Positions 19,352-27,399 of a stretch of DNA of 64,000 nt are shown piece after piece. The stretch's first letter is position 1; every line of letters starts with the position of its first letter. This DNA is from Rhizobium sp. NXC14 (GTDB taxonomy: Bacteria; Pseudomonadota; Alphaproteobacteria; Rhizobiales; Rhizobiaceae). The notes under the pieces were generated by a model. The model saw nothing but the letters and a program-made list of their open reading frames with translations, had not been told where the DNA came from and did no database searches. Position numbers and translations under genes: made by a program. The DNA lies in the NCBI RefSeq assembly GCF_002117485.1, contig NZ_CP021030.1, positions 1,367,001 to 1,431,000 on the forward strand, written 5' to 3'.

Positions 19352-19966
19352 ATGACGATCTCCCGCCGGGGCTTTCTGATCGCTCTGCCGCTTTTTGTCG
19401 CCGGCTGCTCCTCGACCGGCCTCAATAGCCAGACGAATTATGCAGCACTTCCGGATGAAAAGTTTCCGCTGAGGCAGGTGCCGATCGATAAGATCAAGCC
19501 GGAACTTCGCCGCCAGGAAGTCGCCTATGAAACCACACATGCGCCGGGCACGATCGTCATCGACACGCCGGCGCGTCGCGCCTACTACGTCCTCGGTGAC
19601 GGCAGGGCGATGCGATATGGCGTCGGTGTCGGCCGCGAGGGGCTGGCCTTTGCCGGTAACGCCTATATCGGGCGCAAGGCCGAGTGGCCGAACTGGACGC
19701 CGACGGAAAACATGCAGCGTCGCGAGGAACGCTATCGCAGGCTCGCCGGCGGTATGCCCGGTGGCCCTAACAATCCGCTCGGCGCGCGCGCAATGTATCT
19801 CTATCGCGGCGGCAACGACACGCATTTTCGGATCCACGGCACCAATCAGCCGGAATCGATTGGTCTCGCCATGTCGAGCGGCTGTATCCGCATGATGAAT
19901 CACGATGTCATCGATCTCTATGGTCGCGTGGAGGTCGGTGCCCGGGTCGTTGTCATCCAAGCCTGA
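19352..19966 (+). CDS. L,D-transpeptidase lipoprotein (YkuD/ErfK)
   Basis: The 204-residue protein has a twin-arginine-like start (SRRGFLIALPLFVAGC) with a lipobox ending at Cys19. A YkuD domain follows with the catalytic motif HGTN (His162) and SSGCIRM (Cys178). Such enzymes make 3-3 peptidoglycan cross-links or attach proteins to the wall in the periplasm. The size is that of a minimal enzyme with no extra binding domain. A terminator-like hairpin follows. Chromosomal rhizobia carry many paralogues, so the specific role is unknown. Confidence 0.92.
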   Translation: MTISRRGFLIALPLFVAGCSSTGLNSQTNYAALPDEKFPLRQVPIDKIKPELRRQEVAYETTHAPGTIVIDTPARRAYYVLGDGRAMRYGVGVGREGLAFAGNAYIGRKAEWPNWTPTENMQRREERYRRLAGGMPGGPNNPLGARAMYLYRGGNDTHFRIHGTNQPESIGLAMSSGCIRMMNHDVIDLYGRVEVGARVVVIQA

Positions 19967-19986
19967 ACGATCGAGAACACACTGAA

Positions 19987-20017
19987 AAGCCGCGGCAGCG
20001 ATGGCTGCCGGCGGCTT
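19987..20017. terminator. Bidirectional terminator hairpin
   Basis: AAGCCG/CGGCTT and GGCAGC/GCTGCC form one extended stem with a short GAT-centred loop, between two convergent genes (L,D-transpeptidase and DMT transporter). Runs of A and T flank it, so it may serve both strands. Confidence 0.65.
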
Positions 20018-20041
20018 GATATTGTCGATTGTGGCTGATGG

Positions 20042-20944
20042 TCAGCGTCGTGCAGCGATACCGGTTGAAAGCGCGACGCCGATGCCGGTGATCACTGCTG
20101 CACTGATTTCGGCAAGACCAATCGTTTCACCAAGGAGAAAACCGCCGCCGACAGTCGCAAGAACAGGCGTCAATGCCGTAAAGGCGGCGGCCTGCGTTCC
20201 GCCGAGGATGCGGACCGCCGTGCCATAGGCGACCATGGCGACGAGGCCCGACAGAATACCCTGGCTCAACACCTGCAGTCCGATCTCGGCAAGCGGCGCC
20301 TGTGGCAGCGAGACGCCGAAGACGAGGCCGAGCATCGCCATGATCAGGAAAGACCAGGCGGCGATCAGCGCGCTCGCCTGAATGGCCGTCAGCCCCGAGC
20401 GGCGGAAGGCATGCGTGTAGCTTGCCCATAGCACGGCGCCGGCAGGCAGCAGGACGAAGCTCGTCCAGGGTAGGGAGGCATCGGCAAAGCTGCGGGCGAG
20501 CAGGATCATCACGCCTCCGACGATTGCCGCCAGCCCGGCAATGCGTGTGGCATCCGGCCGCTCCCGAAACAACAGAATGCCGATCAATGCGGTGGCAAGC
20601 GGCATGGAGCCGCCGAGCAGGATGCCGGAGGAGGCGGCCGGTGTGGAGTGGATGGCGAGCGTTGTCACCAGGAAGAAGATCGCGCCGCAGCCGGCGACCA
20701 TGATCGCCAGCAGATGGAGCGGCAGACCCTTCGGCAACAGGCCAGTGCGGAGCCAGACCGGCGAAAGCGCAAGCGCCGGGATGCCGAAGCGGATAAGGCC
20801 GATATCGATCGAACCGAGCGACGTCGCGGTACTGTGGCGGGTTGCCAGAAACCAGCTCGCCCAGATCAACACGGTGACGCTGCCGGCGGCATAACCGAGC
20901 GTCTGCGAAGGTGATTTGTCGTTTGAAAATGCGATCGTGCTCAT
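20042..20944 (-). CDS. EamA/DMT-family transporter
   Basis: The 300-residue protein has ten predicted helices in two EamA repeats (VTVLIWASWFLATRH at the start; FTALTPVLATVGGGFLLGE in repeat 2). It is an inner-membrane exporter of unknown substrate. It diverges from an Lrp/AsnC-type regulator about 145 bp away. That arrangement is common for amino-acid exporters controlled by Lrp proteins, so amino-acid export is the best guess. The C-terminus is basic (GIAARR). Confidence 0.87.
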   Translation of the reverse strand: MSTIAFSNDKSPSQTLGYAAGSVTVLIWASWFLATRHSTATSLGSIDIGLIRFGIPALALSPVWLRTGLLPKGLPLHLLAIMVAGCGAIFFLVTTLAIHSTPAASSGILLGGSMPLATALIGILLFRERPDATRIAGLAAIVGGVMILLARSFADASLPWTSFVLLPAGAVLWASYTHAFRRSGLTAIQASALIAAWSFLIMAMLGLVFGVSLPQAPLAEIGLQVLSQGILSGLVAMVAYGTAVRILGGTQAAAFTALTPVLATVGGGFLLGETIGLAEISAAVITGIGVALSTGIAARR

Positions 20945-21089
20945 AGTCCCAATCCTTTCCTCGATCCGGATCCTGTCCGGTTGAAAAGAAAATTAGCGCC
21001 GAAGGCCGGGGCATGTCCTTGCTATCTGTGGCTTGAAAATCGTGCTATACGCAATCTTCTGCCAAATGATGCCGATGGATCTCTGGAAA

Positions 21090-21563
21090 ATGCCAAATCT
21101 CGACAAATTCGATATTGCCATCCTGAAATGCCTGCAGGAGGATGCGCGCGCCACCAATGTCGAGATCGCCGAGAAGGTGAACCTCTCGCCGTCGCCCTGC
21201 CTGCGCCGCATCCGCAATCTCGAACGCTCCGGTATCATCCGCGGTTACACCGCCGATATCGACCGCAAGGAGGTCGGTCTCGGCCTGACGGTCTTCGTCG
21301 AATTTAAGGTGGTGCATCACAGTCGCGAAAATTCCGAGGCGCAGCAGAAGGCGCTGCTCGCCATTCCCGAGATCGTCTCCTGCTTTCTGATCTCAGGTAC
21401 GGCCGACTTCCTAGCCGAAGTGGTGGTGGAGGATCTCGCCGCCTATGAACGGCTGCTGACGGAGACGCTGCTGACTTTGCCGAACGTCAGCGACATCCGC
21501 TCGAACTTCGCCATCCGCAGCATAAAGACGCATGGGCCGCTGAAGCTGCCTGAGGGAAGGTGA
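21090..21563 (+). CDS. Lrp/AsnC-family transcriptional regulator
   Basis: From MPNLDKFDIAILKCLQEDA the protein (157 residues) follows the Lrp plan. An N-terminal helix-turn-helix (TNVEIAEKVNLSPSPCLRRI) is followed by the RAM ligand-binding domain (VVHHSRENSE, CFLISGTADFLAEVV). ATGs at 21066 and 21075 are possible alternative starts, and none has a strong ribosome site. It probably controls the divergent DMT exporter in response to an amino acid. A mosaic repeat follows its stop. Confidence 0.9.
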   Translation: MPNLDKFDIAILKCLQEDARATNVEIAEKVNLSPSPCLRRIRNLERSGIIRGYTADIDRKEVGLGLTVFVEFKVVHHSRENSEAQQKALLAIPEIVSCFLISGTADFLAEVVVEDLAAYERLLTETLLTLPNVSDIRSNFAIRSIKTHGPLKLPEGR

Positions 21564-21587
21564 TTTCCCAAAGGTTTGGATAGGGCG

Positions 21588-21740
21588 TGGAGCCCACGCC
21601 TCATCCGCCTGCCGGCACCTTCTCCTCGTAAACGGGGCGAAGAGAGTATCGCCGCAACCTCTCCTTTCTCACCAATCTCTCGCAAGGCAGGTCCCCTCTC
21701 CCCGCGTGCGGGGAGAGGGCCAGGGTGAGGGGCACATCTA
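21588..21740. repeat. Rhizobium intergenic mosaic-type repeat, copy 1
   Basis: The segment holds CCTCATCCGCCTGCCGGCAC, a decayed palindrome, and a perfect 10-bp stem CCCTCTCCCC/GGGGAGAGGG (21694-21719), followed by CAGGGTGAGGGGCA. The outer words recur in the copy at 52026-52140. It lies between two convergent genes and looks like the RIME family of rhizobial repeats. Confidence 0.75.
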
Positions 21741-21756
21741 GCCGGTTGCGCATGTG

Positions 21757-23130
21757 CTACAGCAGCGTCCCGCTGAGGATGAGCAGCGCCACCGAGAAGT
21801 AGATGACGAGGCCGGTGACGTCGACCAGCGTGGCGACAAAGGGCGCAGAGGCGCTGGCCGGATCGAGTCGGAGTTTCTGCAGCATGAATGGCAGCATCGA
21901 ACCGCAGATCGAGCCGAAGGTGACGATTCCGATCAGCGCGGCAAACACCGTGACGGCGACCATCGGCCAGTGCGGACCGTAATTGTAGAGCCCCGCCGAT
22001 TGCCAGAAGACGATGCGGACGAAGCCGACGAGGCCGAGGATCGCGCCGAGCACGATGCCGGTCGGCAGTTCGCGCAACAGCACCTTCCACCAGTCCGAAA
22101 GCTTCAATTCGCCGAGCGCCAGCGCCCTTATGATCAGCGAAGTGGCCTGGGAACCCGAATTGCCGCCCGAGCTCATGATCAGCGGTATGAACAGCGTCAG
22201 CACCACGGCCTTTTCGAGCTCGCCTTCGAAATGCTGCATGGCGCTTGCTGTCAGCATCTCGCCGAGGAAGAGGGCGGCGAGCCAGCCGGCGCGCTTGCGG
22301 ATCATGCCGGCGAAGCCGATCTTCATATAGGGCTGGCCGAGCGCCTCCATGCCGCCGAACTTCTGGGCGGCTTCCGTCGTGTCTGCGATCATCGTGTCGA
22401 TCACATCGTCAACGGTGACGATGCCGAGCACCTGCCCGTGTTCGTCGATGACAGGCAGGGCGAGCAAATCGTGCTTGCGGATCAGCCGGGCGACGTCCTC
22501 CTGCTTCATCAGCGGATCGGCCGAAACCGGCGCGCCCTTCTGAGCCACGGAGAGGATGGATGCATCCGGCTCGCCGGTGATGAGGCGGCGCAGCGTCACC
22601 ACATGCTGCAGCGCATGACTCAACTCATCGAGCACGTAGATAGCGTAAACCGTCTCGCGTGAGCGTTCGACCTGGCGTACATGATCGAGAGTCTGGGCAA
22701 CGGTCCAGCTGTCGGGAACACTGACGAATTCCGTCGTCATGATGCCGCCCGCCGTGCGCGGGGGATAGCCCATCAGGTGCTGGATGGCGACGCGCACCGG
22801 CTCGTCGAGGCTGGAGAACAGCCGGGCCCGGGTCTCGCCGTCGAGTTCGAGCAGCACGTCGGCGACGCGGTCGTTGGACATGCCGTGCATCAGCCGTGCG
22901 GCGTCCTCGGCGCTGATCAGCGCGAGGATCTGTGCAGCGTTGCGAAGCTCCGGCCGGTCGAGCATATTGACGGCATAGTCGAGCGGCATGCCCGACAGCA
23001 CCCGCCCCGCGTCCTGGACGCTGAGCGCATTCAGAGCTTCGACGCGTTCGGCGATTGTTGCGCCGCGGCTGTTGTTGATGAAGGCGCGGGCGGCATGGCC
23101 TGCCCGAAGAGGGAAGCGGTTGATATTCAT
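21757..23130 (-). CDS. mgtE: Magnesium transporter MgtE
   Basis: The 457-residue protein has the MgtE order. An N-terminal helical domain (residues 30-140) comes first, then paired CBS domains (PRTAGGIMTTEFVSVPD and KHDLLALPVIDEHGQVLG). A membrane part of five helices follows, with the selectivity region IPLIMSSGGNSGSQATSL. It admits Mg2+ through the inner membrane and closes when the CBS domains bind Mg2+. I place the start at 23130 (MNINRFPLRAG); earlier in-frame codons run through the structured leader. The leader hairpin is listed separately. Confidence 0.94.
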   Translation of the reverse strand: MNINRFPLRAGHAARAFINNSRGATIAERVEALNALSVQDAGRVLSGMPLDYAVNMLDRPELRNAAQILALISAEDAARLMHGMSNDRVADVLLELDGETRARLFSSLDEPVRVAIQHLMGYPPRTAGGIMTTEFVSVPDSWTVAQTLDHVRQVERSRETVYAIYVLDELSHALQHVVTLRRLITGEPDASILSVAQKGAPVSADPLMKQEDVARLIRKHDLLALPVIDEHGQVLGIVTVDDVIDTMIADTTEAAQKFGGMEALGQPYMKIGFAGMIRKRAGWLAALFLGEMLTASAMQHFEGELEKAVVLTLFIPLIMSSGGNSGSQATSLIIRALALGELKLSDWWKVLLRELPTGIVLGAILGLVGFVRIVFWQSAGLYNYGPHWPMVAVTVFAALIGIVTFGSICGSMLPFMLQKLRLDPASASAPFVATLVDVTGLVIYFSVALLILSGTLL

Positions 23131-23133
23131 TGA

Positions 23134-23179
23134 GGCTCGCCTTTCCGTCGATCCGCCGTAGCGTCCGATCGGGCGAGCC
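23134..23179 (-). promoter_or_regulatory. Hairpin in mgtE leader covering the ribosome site
   Basis: On the mgtE strand GGCTCGCC (23179-23172) pairs perfectly with GGCGAGCC (23141-23134), with an inner 5-bp CGATC/GATCG stem. The distal arm ends 3 bp before the ATG and covers the GGCGAG ribosome-binding region. The leader up to 23330 has further short inverted repeats (CCAC/GTGG near 23295-23315). I do not recognise a known Mg2+ riboswitch class. No gene lies in 23131-23444. Confidence 0.5.
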
Positions 23180-23444
23180 GACAGGAGTCGGTCAGCGCAC
23201 GAGGGCGGCCGCGTACGGCAAAGGCAATCGACTGTTACTGTCGCTTGGCATCTGAGTGATGGCTCCGTTGAAATGCGCGGAAGATGAATGTCATCCACGT
23301 GTCATGCTAGGTGGCCCCGAACGCCGAAAAAGTCAAGCAGGATAAATGCTTAACGCCAGAATGTCGCACCTGTGCGGTGCGGCATTCCGGCGTGTGGCAA
23401 TGACTTGCGGCTGACGGCTTAAAAAACCTTCGTGCAAGTGAGAA

Positions 23445-24458
23445 TCAGAAGCCTGCAAGCACTGCCTTGCCCTTCATACGGCCGCTTTCCACCATCGCAT
23501 GTGCCTTCTTCAGATTTGCCGCATTGATCGGACCGACGGTCTCGGTGAGCGTCGTGCGGATCTGTCCGGCGTCGACCAGTTCGGAAATCTTGTTCAGCAG
23601 CTTGTGCTGCTCGATCATGTCAGGCGTGCCATAAAGCGGGCGGGTGAACATCAGCTCCCAATGAATGGAGATGGCCTTGCGCTTGAAGGGCACGATGTCG
23701 AGTGTCTTGGGATCGTCGATCAGTGCGAAGCGGCCCTGCGGCGCGATGGCTTCCACGATGTCGCCGATGTGACTGTCGGTATTGGTTGTCGAGAAAACGA
23801 ATCCCGGCGCGCCGATACCAAGCGCTGCCACCTGAGGCGCGATCGGCTTGGAGTGATCGACGACGTGATGTGCGCAGAGCGCCTTCACCCAGTCCTGCGT
23901 TTCCGGCCGCGATGCCGTTGCGATCACGGTGAGGTCGGTGAGAGAACGGGCGATCTGGATGGCGATCGAGCCGACCCCGCCTGCGCCGCCGATGATCAGG
24001 ATGGAGCGTGCCGGGCCCGCAATGGGGTCCTGCACCTTCAGCCGGTCGAACAACGTCTCATAAGCGGTGATCGAGGTCAGCGGCAGGGCGGCTGCGGCCG
24101 CGAAATCGAGGCTCCTCGGTTTTTTGCCGACAATGCGCTCGTCGACGAGGTGGAATTCGGCATTGCTGCCCGGACGGCTGATGACGCCGGAGTAGAACAC
24201 CTCGTCGCCCGGCCTGAACAGCGTGACGTCAGCACCGATGGCCTTGACGACACCGGCGGCATCCCAACCGAGCACCTTCAGTTCGTCGGCAGGTTGCGCG
24301 GAATGGGCGCGCACCTTCACATCGACGGGATTGACCGAGACCGCCTTGATCTCGACGAGCAGATCGTGGCCCCGAGCTTCCGGCATCGGCAAGTCGACAT
24401 CGATCAGCGAGGTCTCGGCGGTAATGGGCAGTGGGGTTTTATAAGCGACGGCGCGCAT
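23445..24458 (-). CDS. Zinc-type alcohol dehydrogenase / quinone oxidoreductase
   Basis: The 337-residue protein belongs to the medium-chain dehydrogenase family of the zinc-free quinone oxidoreductase type. It has SVNPVDVKVRAH in the GroES-like domain and the NADPH loop ILIIGGAGGVGSIAIQIA. The start at 24458 has AGGAG at good spacing. It reduces quinones or enals with NADPH in the cytosol. It is divergent from an HxlR regulator, which is the usual partner for such redox-stress enzymes. The substrate is unknown. Confidence 0.9.
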   Translation of the reverse strand: MRAVAYKTPLPITAETSLIDVDLPMPEARGHDLLVEIKAVSVNPVDVKVRAHSAQPADELKVLGWDAAGVVKAIGADVTLFRPGDEVFYSGVISRPGSNAEFHLVDERIVGKKPRSLDFAAAAALPLTSITAYETLFDRLKVQDPIAGPARSILIIGGAGGVGSIAIQIARSLTDLTVIATASRPETQDWVKALCAHHVVDHSKPIAPQVAALGIGAPGFVFSTTNTDSHIGDIVEAIAPQGRFALIDDPKTLDIVPFKRKAISIHWELMFTRPLYGTPDMIEQHKLLNKISELVDAGQIRTTLTETVGPINAANLKKAHAMVESGRMKGKAVLAGF

Positions 24459-24538
24459 GGGAAACTCCTGTGTTCTTTGCACGGAAGCTAGATGCGCACT
24501 ATGTTCGAGCAACGCAAGAATGCACAAATTCTGTACGT

Positions 24539-24556
24539 AGTACCATAAAGGATACT
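24539..24556. promoter_or_regulatory. Candidate HxlR operator
   Basis: AGTACC-ATAAA-GGATACT is an inverted repeat with one inserted base, ending 5 bp before the HxlR start. It is preceded by GTACGTAGTAC, another short symmetric element. Its place in the 103-bp divergent gap suits control of both genes. Confidence 0.45.
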
Positions 24557-24561
24557 GTAAA

Positions 24562-24969
24562 ATGTCGTTGCCGCGCGCCAAACTCGTCAGGAATTTTCCC
24601 GGTTGCCCTTTAGAGGCGACGCTGAGCTACCTCGACGGCAAATGGAAGGGTGTGATCCTCTTTCACCTCATGAAGGGCACGCTGCGCTTCAACGAACTGC
24701 GCCGCAAGCTACCGGCCGTGACCCAGCGGATGCTGACGAAGCAGTTGCGCGAACTCGAAGGGTCCGGTCTGGTGTCGCGTACCGTCTTCCCGGTGGTGCC
24801 GCCGCGTGTTGAGTACGCGATGACGCCGCTAGGCATGACGCTGAAGCCGGTCGTCGATGCGCTTGCCGCCTGGGGCGACGATTATGTCTTCTGCAACCCG
24901 GAAGGACGTGAGTTGCGCATGTCCTCAGGCGGGCTGCACACGCCGGCTGCGCCTCTCCAGGCGGGCTGA
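24562..24969 (+). CDS. HxlR-family transcriptional regulator
   Basis: The 135-residue protein shows the HxlR signature. A Cys lies before the first helix (FPGCPLEATLSYLDGKWK), followed by the winged helix (LRFNELRRKLPAVTQRMLTKQLREL) and the wing VVPPRVEYAMT. Family members sense aldehydes, quinones or disulfide stress, often through that Cys. It probably represses the divergent quinone oxidoreductase. Its last 45 bp overlap the 3' end of the MFS gene on the other strand. Confidence 0.93.
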   Translation: MSLPRAKLVRNFPGCPLEATLSYLDGKWKGVILFHLMKGTLRFNELRRKLPAVTQRMLTKQLRELEGSGLVSRTVFPVVPPRVEYAMTPLGMTLKPVVDALAAWGDDYVFCNPEGRELRMSSGGLHTPAAPLQAG

Positions 24970-26154
24970 GGCTGCGAAGACGAAGAGACCAAGGAAGGAG
25001 AGTGCTGCGCCGACGTAGCCCGTGGCCGCAAAGCCGTAACCCCAGGCGATGACGAGGCCGCCGAGCCAGGCGCCAATCGCATTGGCGATATTGAAGGCGG
25101 AATGGTTGGAAGCGGCCGCCAGCGTCTGCGCATCAGCGGCGACATCCATCAGCCGCGTCTGCAGCGCCGGGCCGGCGGCAAAACCGCAGCCGACGAAGAA
25201 GACCGAGAGGCCAAGCATATAGGGGTTGGCGGCGGTCAGCGAAAAGGTCGTGAGCACGACGATATTGTAAACGAGCGATCCGCCGATCGTGCCGAGCAGC
25301 GACTTGTCGGCGAGCCATGAGCCGATGAAATTGCCGGCATTCATGCCGATGCCGAAGAGCACCAGCATGACCGGAACGGCGCTTGCCGGCAGCATCGCCA
25401 CCTCGGTCGTCGTCGAGGCGATATAGCTGAACATGGCGAACATGCCGCCATAACCGACCGCGGCGATCCCGAGCGTCAGCCAGACCTGTGGTCGGCGGAA
25501 GGCGCCGAGTTCACGTGAGAAACTCGCTTCTTCGGAGACCCTGTCCTTCGGAACATAGACCCAGATCAAGGCCACTGTCAGCAGCCCGACGACCCCGACC
25601 GACAGGAACGCAACCTGCCAGTCCAGCGATTGGCCGAAAAGCGTCGTCAGCGGCGTGCCGAGGAGCGTTGCGACAGTCAGTCCGAGCATGACGCGTCCGA
25701 CAGCGCGTGCCCGCCGATGAATCGGCACCATTGAGGCGGCCACAAGTGCGGCGACGCCGAAATATGCGCCATGCGGCAGGCCGGTGATGAAGCGCAGGAC
25801 GGTGAACGTCTCAAAGGTCGGCGCCACGGCGCTCGAGATATTGCCGAGGGCAAAGACCAGCATCAGCAACAAAAGTAATGTGCGGCGCGCCATCTTCGCG
25901 GCGAGCACGGCGATGACGGGCGCGCCGACGACGACGCCGAGCGCATAGGCGCTGATGACGTATCCAGCCTGCGGCGTCGTCACCGAGAAGGTATCGGCCA
26001 CATTGGGCAGCAGCCCCATGATTGCGAATTCGCCGGTGCCGATGCCGAAGCCGCCGCAAGCGAGCGCCAGTTGAACCAAAACCACGGTCGTTGCCGACGG
26101 CAGCTCGTCAGCAGGCTGGGTACCGACGGAATCGTTGATGGCGATCTCACTCAT
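24925..26154 (-). CDS. MFS transporter (AraJ/Bcr-like sugar or drug exporter)
   Basis: The 409-residue protein has twelve predicted helices. The family motif lies after helix 2 (APVIAVLAAKMARRTLLLLLM), and GGFGIGTGEFAIMGLLPNVA in helix 1 is typical of the AraJ/PbuE-like DHA1 exporters. The start is chosen at 26154 after GAGAG; the frame remains open further upstream without a ribosome site. It lies in the inner membrane and probably expels drugs, nucleosides or sugars. It overlaps hxlR tail-to-tail, and the HxlR protein may or may not control it. Confidence 0.88.
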   Translation of the reverse strand: MSEIAINDSVGTQPADELPSATTVVLVQLALACGGFGIGTGEFAIMGLLPNVADTFSVTTPQAGYVISAYALGVVVGAPVIAVLAAKMARRTLLLLLMLVFALGNISSAVAPTFETFTVLRFITGLPHGAYFGVAALVAASMVPIHRRARAVGRVMLGLTVATLLGTPLTTLFGQSLDWQVAFLSVGVVGLLTVALIWVYVPKDRVSEEASFSRELGAFRRPQVWLTLGIAAVGYGGMFAMFSYIASTTTEVAMLPASAVPVMLVLFGIGMNAGNFIGSWLADKSLLGTIGGSLVYNIVVLTTFSLTAANPYMLGLSVFFVGCGFAAGPALQTRLMDVAADAQTLAAASNHSAFNIANAIGAWLGGLVIAWGYGFAATGYVGAALSFLGLFVFAASARLERRSRRVQPA

Positions 26155-26445
26155 GGGAGCTCTCTCTGGACGGTTTCTGCTCGGCAGGCCACTGGCCAAG
26201 TGCGGCCACGAGGCGATCGGGACAAATGGCGGGAAGGAAGATGGCGATATCTGATCTATCCGTAATATGCCGGCAGGCGTCGAGTGCATTTTTCGCAGTG
26301 CAGCGTCTTGCTATGTGCATATGTCCGTTGCAACATTTGCATTTCTGTCATTTCTGCCGAGCCAGGGCGGCGCTTGAAATCGTCGGTGCCGCAACCATTT
26401 GAGGAGCAAGGCAGGACCATTTCCGCGCCAGGGACGGGAGCCCTC

Positions 26446-27390
26446 ATGAAGCTTGTAGGCTTTTTCAATCGCGACGGCGGTACCTTCAAGACCACCGATA
26501 TGCTGGCCTACGAGAAGAGGGCGGAAGCAGCGTTCCGCGATGCGGGGCACGATTTCGACGCGATCGTTTTCTCCGGAAATGAAATCATTCCGGCCATGGA
26601 ACGTGCGGCCAAGCGCGACGATATCGACGGCATCGTCGCCGGAGGCGGCGACGGGACGATTTCGGCGGCGGCATCGATCGCCTGGAAGAACGGTATCGCA
26701 CTCGGCGTCGTCCCGGCCGGCACCATGAACCTCTTTGCCCGTTCGCTGCGCGTGCCGCTCGATATCTGGCAGGCTCTCGACGTGCTTGCATCAGGCGAGA
26801 TCGACAATGTTGATATTGCCAGCGCCAACGGCCGCCCCTTCATTCATCAGTTTTCCGCCGGCTTGCATGCCCGCATGGTGCGCTATCGCAATTCCTATAG
26901 CTATCGCTCGCGGCTGGGCAAGATCAGGGCAAGCACGAAGGCGGCCCTCGGCGTTATCTTCAATCCGCCTGAATTCGAGGTCGAGTTCGAAGCGGCCGGC
27001 ATGCGCGAGCGTCGCCGGGTTTCGGCAGTCTCGGTCTCCAACAACCCGTTTGGCGAAAATGCACTGCTGTATGCCGATAATCTGAGAAGCGGCGAACTCG
27101 GCTTCTATACGGCAAATCCGCTGAAACCGCTCGGTGTCGCCCGCCTCGCCTTCGATATGATGCGCGGCAAGGTCCGCGAGAACGCGGACGTCATGGTGAT
27201 GCACCCGGCCGAGGTGCGCCTGCATTTCCCGAAGCTGCGCTCCAAGGCCAATTGCGTGATGGACGGGGAGCTGCTGCCGCTCGAACGCGACGTCTTGATC
27301 CGTCTGCATCCGGGCGAACTGAAGGTTCTCGTCAAGCAGGGTCTGGCGGCTCAGATCGATGCGGACGAACGCCGCGAACCCGCGGCGTAA
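26446..27390 (+). CDS. Diacylglycerol/lipid kinase family protein
   Basis: The 314-residue protein has the DAGK catalytic core. GGGDGTISAAAS near residue 65 is the nucleotide loop, PAGTMNLFARSLRVP follows, and the C-terminal half is a beta-rich sandwich ending in CVMDGELLPLERDV. It should phosphorylate a lipid, such as diacylglycerol or a related membrane lipid, at the inner face of the membrane. The start has GGGAG upstream; a longer frame from 26284 lacks support. It is divergent from the MFS gene with a 291-bp gap and converges with the glutamine-synthetase-like gene. Confidence 0.87.
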   Translation: MKLVGFFNRDGGTFKTTDMLAYEKRAEAAFRDAGHDFDAIVFSGNEIIPAMERAAKRDDIDGIVAGGGDGTISAAASIAWKNGIALGVVPAGTMNLFARSLRVPLDIWQALDVLASGEIDNVDIASANGRPFIHQFSAGLHARMVRYRNSYSYRSRLGKIRASTKAALGVIFNPPEFEVEFEAAGMRERRRVSAVSVSNNPFGENALLYADNLRSGELGFYTANPLKPLGVARLAFDMMRGKVRENADVMVMHPAEVRLHFPKLRSKANCVMDGELLPLERDVLIRLHPGELKVLVKQGLAAQIDADERREPAA

Positions 27391-27399
27391 CGGAAGGAT

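Noticed and set aside
21588..21740. Insertion sequence remnant or CRISPR-like array
   Set aside because: The palindromes are not regularly spaced, no transposase or spacer pattern exists, and the words match rhizobial mosaic repeats.
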